Source of the DNA: Sorex araneus
Lineage: Eukaryota > Chordata > Mammalia > Eulipotyphla > Soricidae
Assembly (NCBI RefSeq): GCF_027595985.1
Contig: NC_073307.1
Span: forward strand, 120,569,678-120,633,677
Direction: 5' to 3'
DNA: 64,000 bases
Position 1 is the stretch's first letter, and the number at the start of each line of letters is the position of its first letter. Shown piece by piece: positions 57,420-64,000 of this stretch. Under the pieces are notes generated by a model. That model saw only the letters and a program-made list of their open reading frames with translations. It was not told the DNA's origin and did no database searches. The translations under genes and the position numbers were made by a program.

Positions 57420-58418
57420 TTAGGTCACATGAGTATTTCCTGATATCTCCAGGGTCTCCTGAGGAGGGCTGCCTTGGCTTCCATCCTCATCAGGAACATC
57501 CTGCAAAGCTCTCTGCACAATTACTTTGAGGCTCCTTCTTTGCTGTCTTTGCTGGTGTCTATAAGAGCCAACAAAGAAGTAAACGATGGGATTGGCACAG
57601 CTTTTGACACAGGTTAATACATTCTTCACTAGACATGGAATTAAGAGGTGCATAGTAGAAATAATTGACATCCAGCATAAGAGAAAATTATATATTCCCC
57701 AGGGCAGTCCACAGAGGAGGAAGACCAACACTGTGAGCCCAATGGTCACATATATCTTGGTCAGCTTCAGCTTCTGGAAGTCACACAATAATCTGGTGAG
57801 AAGCTCCAGGCTGGTCCCAAACAGAAGCACGAAGGAGAAAATCAACCATGTGGCAATGCTGAAATCTATTAGTTTATACAAATATCTATCAGATTCTCCA
57901 AACAATAAGCCATTGAACTCCATTCTCAGGATGATCAGAAGAAGGGACAGTGCCCAGATCAGGGCACATACAACAGAGGACATGTGTTTTGGGCGGTGGC
58001 AGCGATACCAGATGGGCTTTAGGACAGACAGGCAGCGCTCAGTGCTAATGGTAGTAAGAATGTTCAGGCCTACAATATAGGGCAAGACAAAAGTTATTAA
58101 AAAAACTCGTAACTGTTTGGAGAAGTCTATTTTGAAAGCTCTGACAAAACTCATTATGGAGGATACCAGGTGGGTGGACAGACAGACAAAATCAGCTCCT
58201 GACAAGTTGAGGATATAGATGGTGAAAGCATTCCTCTGCATGCAGAAACCCAGGAGCCAGAGCACCACAGCATTTCCTGCCAGCCCCACTAGGGAAATGA
58301 TAAATTTCAGAAGGTTTGAGATCAGCAAAGCCATGTTAAATGGTCCTTGAAAATCCACTGAGTCACTTGTATTCTGCTGTGTGCATTCAGTCACCCAGGC
58401 TGTGACAGTTACATTCAT
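57420..58418 (-). CDS. MRGPRX: Mas-related G-protein-coupled receptor, MRGPRX-like (copy e, intact)
   Basis: Rhodopsin-class receptor of the Mas-related family; relatives sit in the plasma membrane of sensory neurons and mast cells and bind peptides and small cationic ligands. The frame is 332 codons plus TAA, the usual family length. Seven membrane segments lie near residues 32-58, 66-90, 104-128, 147-167, 183-207, 222-247 and 257-285. Family marks are [12 protein letters not shown] (46-57), TERC (126-129) in place of the DRY motif, PIWYRCHRP (135-143), CGLPWG (236-241) and NPIVY (276-280). N-glycosylation sequons are at N2 and N16. The start is the ATG at 58418; a pyrimidine-rich stretch ending in CAG at 58444 looks like the acceptor of the single coding exon, as in other family members. 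Noncoding 5' exons were not located. The exact human orthologue cannot be settled by eye. Confidence 0.93.
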   Translation of the reverse strand: MNVTVTAWVTECTQQNTSDSVDFQGPFNMALLISNLLKFIISLVGLAGNAVVLWLLGFCMQRNAFTIYILNLSGADFVCLSTHLVSSIMSFVRAFKIDFSKQLRVFLITFVLPYIVGLNILTTISTERCLSVLKPIWYRCHRPKHMSSVVCALIWALSLLLIILRMEFNGLLFGESDRYLYKLIDFSIATWLIFSFVLLFGTSLELLTRLLCDFQKLKLTKIYVTIGLTVLVFLLCGLPWGIYNFLLCWMSIISTMHLLIPCLVKNVLTCVKSCANPIVYFFVGSYRHQQRQQRRSLKVIVQRALQDVPDEDGSQGSPPQETLEISGNTHVT

Positions 58419-58450
58419 GCTCAGAATCTCTCTGCTGGTGTTTCTGGAAA
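58419..58450 (-). promoter_or_regulatory. Probable 3' splice site and 5' leader of the copy e coding exon
   Basis: On the minus strand, a T/C-rich run ends in TTTCCAG with the AG at 58445-58444. It is followed by a 25-nt leader and then the ATG. The same arrangement is present in copies b, c and d (d with a changed leader), which supports an intron just upstream, as in known MRGPRX genes. The matching donor and first exon were not found. Confidence 0.6.
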
Positions 58451-59429
58451 CAGAAATCAGAAAGAATTTTCAGTATGATCACAGATTCTCATGGCCAAAC
58501 TGGTGTCTCAGACAAGACAGAAGCAATTAATATGGTTTAAGCAGACCACACAACTTTGACATTCTATGTTTGGGTTCTGCATGATCTTTCTGATTAAAGC
58601 CTAGTATTTCTCTACTGAATCACAACTTTTCATAAACATGAAATATCCTCAGGTCCTGATTTTCCCACTGGTTTCCTAGGTCATGTCCCATTACACAGTG
58701 TCTGCATGGGAGTTTTCTGGGCAGGATGTAAGGACAGGAGTGGGACTCTGAGGCCACCTTCTGCTCTGGGATTTCTGTTCTTCAAAGGCACAAACTATGT
58801 AATAAGTCAGTGACTGAGAATGATGCACAAAGGCAAAGAGGACACAGGTATTTGAAGGACTATGAACCAGTAGAGCCTGGTATGTTAGGACCCATATGTC
58901 AGTTCTCTGAAAAGAGCGAGCTCTTACTCATGTTCACTAGTGAGTCCCAATGCCTAACATTTGTCAGGGTCACAATGGGTCCTTAGGATATAGATAACAA
59001 ATGAATGACGGATGGTTGGTAGTAGCCAGAAGTGTGTGTGGAGCTGAGGGTAGGTAAGATAGAGAAGAGGCCATTATGACAATAATAGCTGGGAATGATC
59101 ATACTGGATATTATTGGCAAGATTGGATGGTTAAAAGTAGGTAAGGGATATTCTTGATAACCTTTCAGTATCAATATTGCAAATTAAAGTGCCCAAAAGG
59201 AGAGAGAAGGAGAGACAGAGACAGAAAGAGAGATAGAGAGACAAAGAGATAGAGAGAGAAAAGAGCCTGTCATTGTGGCTCTTTTGGAATTGAAGAGTGG
59301 AATGGAAGAATGGGGAGATTGTGGGAAGGAAACTGGGACCATTAGTAGTGGGAAAAGTACACTGGTGAAGGGATGGGTGTTGGGATACTGTATGACTGAA
59401 ATCTAATCATGAATGACTTTGTAATGTTC
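58451..59429. repeat. Array block U (5' flank of receptor copy e)
   Basis: Parallel to 36910-37800, including the shared old L1 remnant (58990-59420) with a GA-rich run at 59200-59260. It then passes directly into block W; the distal part of U is missing. The copy e promoter and any 5' exon should lie here or farther right, but are not identified. Confidence 0.65.
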
Positions 59430-60799
59430 TAAAAGAATTAACTTATAAGATCCATCCACATAGCAAGCAATGAATTGGATTGTATTTGAAGCCTCCCAAG
59501 AACAATGCTCAAAGTACCTTGCTATTTAGAAAAGACAACCTTTGTTCTACCAAGCAGAAGACTCAAATGGTAGGAGGACACTCTTCCACCCTACCCCCAT
59601 AGTGAAAGGAAGACTAATTTTCCTAGGTATGGTGAATAAACCATCAAATATGTCTTGTGTCTTGCAGTCTTGGTGGATAGATGAGAAGAGGTAAAGTACA
59701 AACATATTTCCATCCATCAGGGCATATGTCCTAATCACTCATGTCACTGAACACAAAAGTCAGTTGTGATAAGTGCTTGTCTTACTTGCGTTTTGACAAA
59801 AACCTTAGAAATCTGAAACTTTCTTTGTGTTTGTTGTGGCTCATTGTTACAACCTCGTCATGTAGCACTATTCACTTCGACTGCTTATTGTCATAGCCTT
59901 AATAACACAGAAGAAGACTAGTTACGGAGAATAAATAAGCTGGGATCTGGGTAGGTCAACATAGAGCTTGATCTAGGAGCCACTTCTAAAGAATTCCAGG
60001 TTTTCTGCCACATCATTTATAACAAGAAGAGCTTCCACCCTATGTCTCTAAATGAGGCAGTTTCTAAGAAAGAATCAGGGTTGTAGAATCTCTTCAGAAA
60101 TATTACTGAGGGTGTGAGAACAGGGCTGCCTGATTCTGGATGGTACCAAGCAACTGGGCCCTGTCATTACTGGGCACTAGATTTAAGAAGAGCAGAAGTA
60201 AGGCACCAACTCCTTGCTTTCTGCTTTTTCTTTCTTCCTGTAGCTGGTGGCTACATGTCACAGAAGACGACACAATATTTATAAAATTCTTTAAGTTTAT
60301 AATTTATTATTTAAATTTGGAATCCAAAAATTGGGAGAAGCATAGGTTCTCAAGACTTAGTTTAGTTTTAGTTATTTTAGTTCATTTAAACCATATTTGT
60401 TATTATTTCTTCAAAAATCAAAATCATGGACACAAATGATTAGAAATATTTTCAAATAAGAGTGAGATTGTACTGGCAATGATTTATCATAATAGTAAGA
60501 AAGAAGAAATTATAAATCATTCAAAAGAAGTTATACAGATGGGGATATGACAACCAAAATAATAGAGCAAACAGTTACATGTAATGTGTTGAATAAGAGA
60601 TCCAGCACTCAGGAAAAATCCCAGAAACTACCATCTGATAAGAATACTCCAGGAGATAGAATCTTCTGCCATTATCACCATATATTATATGCATATTCTC
60701 CATAGATTATGCATCCAGGAAAAATATCTCTGTCTCACAGATGGATTCCCATTTCCTATTACTCTGATCCAGGAAAATAAGACATGAAAAAAATTGTGA
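59430..60799. repeat. Array blocks W (partial) and V, last copy
   Basis: W tail is at 59440-59640 and V at 59740-60799, with no young insertions. Non-coding. Confidence 0.68.
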
Positions 60800-61591
60800 G
60801 GGTAGCAATTTGAAATACCTTCTCCCTGCCAGGCTGTGAATTTGTAGTGACACAGGTAGGCAGTGAGCAAGGCAGACACCCTAACTGCTGTCCTTTCTCC
60901 CTGACCCCTGAATTTCTGTCTTTTCTTACCTTACTCACGTGGCTTCCAGTTTGAGGTTCATGGATGTGCATTAGGACAAAAATACAGCAGTGCTTTGGAA
61001 ATAAGCTTGATAAACTTATCTGCTTTTCATTCTTCCTTTAAGTAAGTAGAAAGCAGACACCTGTGTTGACAGGAAGAGATTCACCTTCATTTTTGAACCC
61101 TTCTCTGCCACACAGAAGACACCTTAGAGAGAGTGGGAGTTGGTGAAAAAGAGGCTTATCAAGTTTAACAGGAGCTCCTGTGGGTTCCTGTTCAGAGACC
61201 TGCTGTCAAATGAGAGCACAATGTCTTTGGTGTCATGATCTCTCTGGGGATGTGTCTCAACATTAGATCTGATAAAACCTCTTTCAGTCTGTGCATCTCC
61301 ATCCTTATATGTTACACTTCCTTGCAAGTATTTCTTATGGGTTCTTTCAGTAACAGCTGTGTGCCTTGCCAGCAACATATAGGAATGTGAGTTGACTTTG
61401 ATGATTTATAATTTGGAATAAAATACACTTTCCTCACCTGAGACTCATTTTCTATCTGGCTACTTTGAAGTTTGTGTTGTCATAGAAATAACTCATGTAA
61501 TTTCTAGTTTTCCTTACAGTTAACTACAAAATATATCAACTTATATATGTATGTATATATTCTATTGATTCTGTTTCTAGAGCAGTAGTTT

Positions 61592-61949
61592 TTTAAAATT
61601 TATTTTATTCTTTAATTAGTGAATCACCATGAGGGTACAGATACAGATTCACACATTTTCAAGCTAGTTTTTCACTCATACAATGTTCGCAAACACATCC
61701 CTCCACCAGTGCCCATTCTCCACCACCAATAAACTCAGTATCCCTCCCACCCCCCAATCCCATCACCCCCCAACCCCATCCTGCCTCTGTGGCAGGGAAT
61801 TTCCTTTTGATCTCTCTATCTCCAATTGGGTGTTGTGGCTTGCAATAGGGGTATTGAGTGGCCATTGTGTTCAGTCTCTAGTCTACTTTCAGCACGCATC
61901 TCCCTTCCCCCTCGGGATCTCTAACCACATTTTACTTGGTCTTCCATTC
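61592..61949 (-). mobile_element. 5'-truncated L1 with 16-bp target duplication
   Basis: 358 bp of 3' UTR. Flanked by tctagagcagtagttt at 61576-61591 and 61950-61965. Confidence 0.92.
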
Positions 61950-62179
61950 TCTAGAGCAGTAGTTTGGTTCACTTTTTCATCTAAATTCTTTTGCTATGAT
62001 GACTGATCTGAAGAACATGTATATTTTTTTTTATTTGTCAACTGAACCAGGGAATCAGTTTTTTTCACAAGTAAGACTTTAGGGTATGACAGGAAATTTA
62101 GAGTATTTCAAATAAGTTAGGAATTAAATTTATTTGTAAATAATATGTTAATGATTTCAAGGAATAGTGAATAATTTCA

Positions 62180-62621
62180 AGGCCTCTTCCACCCAGATTC
62201 CCCATCTTCCAGTAGCTAGGTGGTCACACCCAGGGACTGCCCCCGGCACTGTGTAATCCCACGAACAGCCAACATCCAGAGACTATAAAACCAAACTCTC
62301 GGAAGCATGTGGCCGCTTTGTGGGACATCTGATAGCCTAGTTCTCTCTCTGGGAGATCCTGGCAAGCTACCGAGAGTTTCTTGCTCCCATGGGAGAGCCT
62401 GGCAAACTCCCTGTGGTGTATTTATATGCCAAAACCAATAACAATGATGGGTCTCATTCCCCCTGACCCTGAAAGAGCCTCCAATGCGGCACCATTGGAA
62501 AGGATGAGTAAAGAGCGGCTTCTAAAATCTCAGGGGTAGGAGGAATTGAGACGTTACTGAGACTGCTTGAGAAATTTGACAATCAACAGGATGGTGATGA
62601 TAATGATGATGATGATGATTG
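62180..62621 (+). mobile_element. 550-bp-family retroposon with (GAT)n tail
   Basis: cttccagtagctaggtggtc at the 5' part (as at 38430, reversed), the shared 3' half, and a GAT-repeat tail at 62591-62620. Inserted in block Z. Confidence 0.75.
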
Positions 62622-63239
62622 AATAATATGCAACATAAACCAAGTATGGACAACCAGAAATGATGCAAAATCACAGTTTGCTATGATTTGAATGAAAATT
62701 AAAATTTCTCAGGATCGTATTTTTTCCTCCTGGAGAATAATAGTGCAAAACATTTCTTCGCCAGCTGTGGTGACAGTGTAGGATGAGAGATGCTTACACA
62801 TTTTTGATGAGTGTGAAATTTGACAGAATCACCAAAGAAGAACCATTAAAAATATGTATAAAGACATATGAATGTCATACACTTTCTCCATTAGTTTCTT
62901 ATGTAATATTTGATTTACAGTGATGTTTGTGCATATGCAATATGCACATAATACAGATGGACTATTTTACACTTGTAGTTTACACATGTAGAATTATTTA
63001 TAGTATTATCTACAAATATCAAAGACTCCAACACACTAAGTTGCAATCGCTACTAATAACAGGATTTTATGTCTGTATAAAAAATAGCAATACATCTGAT
63101 TTGGAATGACTGCTAATTCTATACTTTGTTCAAGGTGTGTGACTCATACAATAAGTTGATAACCAAAAGATCTAAGAATTTCATAAAATTCAATATTAAA
63201 AAGATTCACAACCTAATCTCAAAATAGTTGAGCTGAATT

Positions 63240-64000
63240 GACTTCTTCAAAGTTCATAGACAATTTTCAAGGAATCAGAAAATAACACTGTTTGTTTTTT
63301 TTCCAATGAAGAGCTAAAGTTCTGTGGCCCAAGTAGTTTTGAGAGCAAGAATAAAGAAGATGCATCATAATCTTTGACTTAGGCTGTAGTAAGAAAGTAG
63401 CATATAAAACATAATGGTATTAGAACACAATCTCACATTCAGACAAAAGGGTTAAAACTAAGCCTAACAGAAATAAAATTACACATATATGTGAATGACT
63501 AATTTTTATTATTTCATTATATTTCACTAGGCATTATGGTACCACGATGTACACAGTTAATCTTAACAGAGTTCAGGCATGCAGTGTTTCATGCAGTCCC
63601 ACCAGCAGTGACTTCCCTCCACTGATCTACCCAGGTTTTCTCTAATTACCAGTCTGCATTTTTGATAGAAAAATTTCTGAATTTGATCATTGGAGTTTGG
63701 ATTTCATACTTACAGTATTGTTCACTCTGAAGTATAGATAAATACATGTATCACATGTCAACACTACGAATGCGCTTAAAGTCCCAAACCTTATTCCTGT
63801 TCCCTCCCATTCCTCTAGATTTATGTCCTTTTCATTTTCCCTTTCTTGTCCTTGTCATTTCTATATTCAGTGGTCAAAGGTAGTGTCAGTATCCCCACTG
63901 TGAGAACAGGCATTCTCTCCTCCTGTTATTCTTCTATAGATGACAGACAAGTGATATCTGTTGTTTCTCCTCCTGGAGACTCACTCCCTTTACATGGTAT
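63240..64000 (-). mobile_element. Old L1 remnant, partner of 43240-44160
   Basis: Same sequence as 43380-44160 with small differences, e.g. cagcagtgacttccctccac. It runs off the window end, so another receptor copy may lie to the right. Confidence 0.6.

Larger units (their letters stand above)
60800..63239. repeat. Array blocks X and Z, seventh copy
   Basis: X is at 60800-61591 and 61950-62030; Z is at 62030-62180 and 62622-63239. Interrupted by an L1 (61592-61949) and a 550-bp-family element (62180-62621). Confidence 0.7.

Overview
This window is repeat-dense mammalian DNA. The tRNA-derived SINE, near-consensus at 18307-18474, 44579-44775 and 56064-56250, together with a second SINE ending in ACAGTGCT-type repeats, are the ones I associate with shrews (Sorex; order Eulipotyphla). 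The species is inferred from recalled repeat signatures, not from a search.

The host genes are Mas-related G-protein-coupled receptors of the MRGPRX clade, all on the minus strand, in a tandem array. Five copies are visible: a (about 22613-22678, first codons only), b (30981-31910, broken and 3'-truncated), c (35898-36881, one in-frame TGA), d (45298-46285, frameshifted) and e (57420-58418, an intact 332-residue frame). The DNA between them is built from the same ordered blocks, named here W, V, X, Z and U (U is the 5' flank of each receptor). X occurs about seven times, once inverted. This is a classic birth-and-death locus in which only copy e still looks able to make a receptor.

The left third (about 4.8-21.1 kb) is a three-level nest of LINE-1 elements, all on the minus strand. 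L1-A was interrupted by a full-length L1-B (8914-19449) with an 18-bp target duplication. L1-B was interrupted by L1-C (11860-16484) with a 16-bp target duplication. L1-C is a chimera: a complete 107-nt U6 snRNA sequence forms its 5' end, followed by the end of ORF1, all of ORF2 and the 3' UTR. A fourth L1 (23998-26386) has its 5' half but no 3' end. A second nest at 51.05-54.03 kb stacks several L1 3' ends in 3 kb and holds a possible second chimera.

The rest is 5'-truncated L1 3' ends (many with readable target duplications, including one only 51 bp long), two SINE families, a roughly 550-bp retroposon family whose tails are short simple repeats rather than poly(A), older L1 remnants, and an unassigned 1-kb segment (29975-30981) that replaced the 3' end of receptor copy b. 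I see no CRISPR array, tRNA gene, viral gene or other functional protein-coding gene. All long reading frames outside copy e, apart from the broken receptor copies, are L1 ORFs, their antisense shadows, or chance frames.
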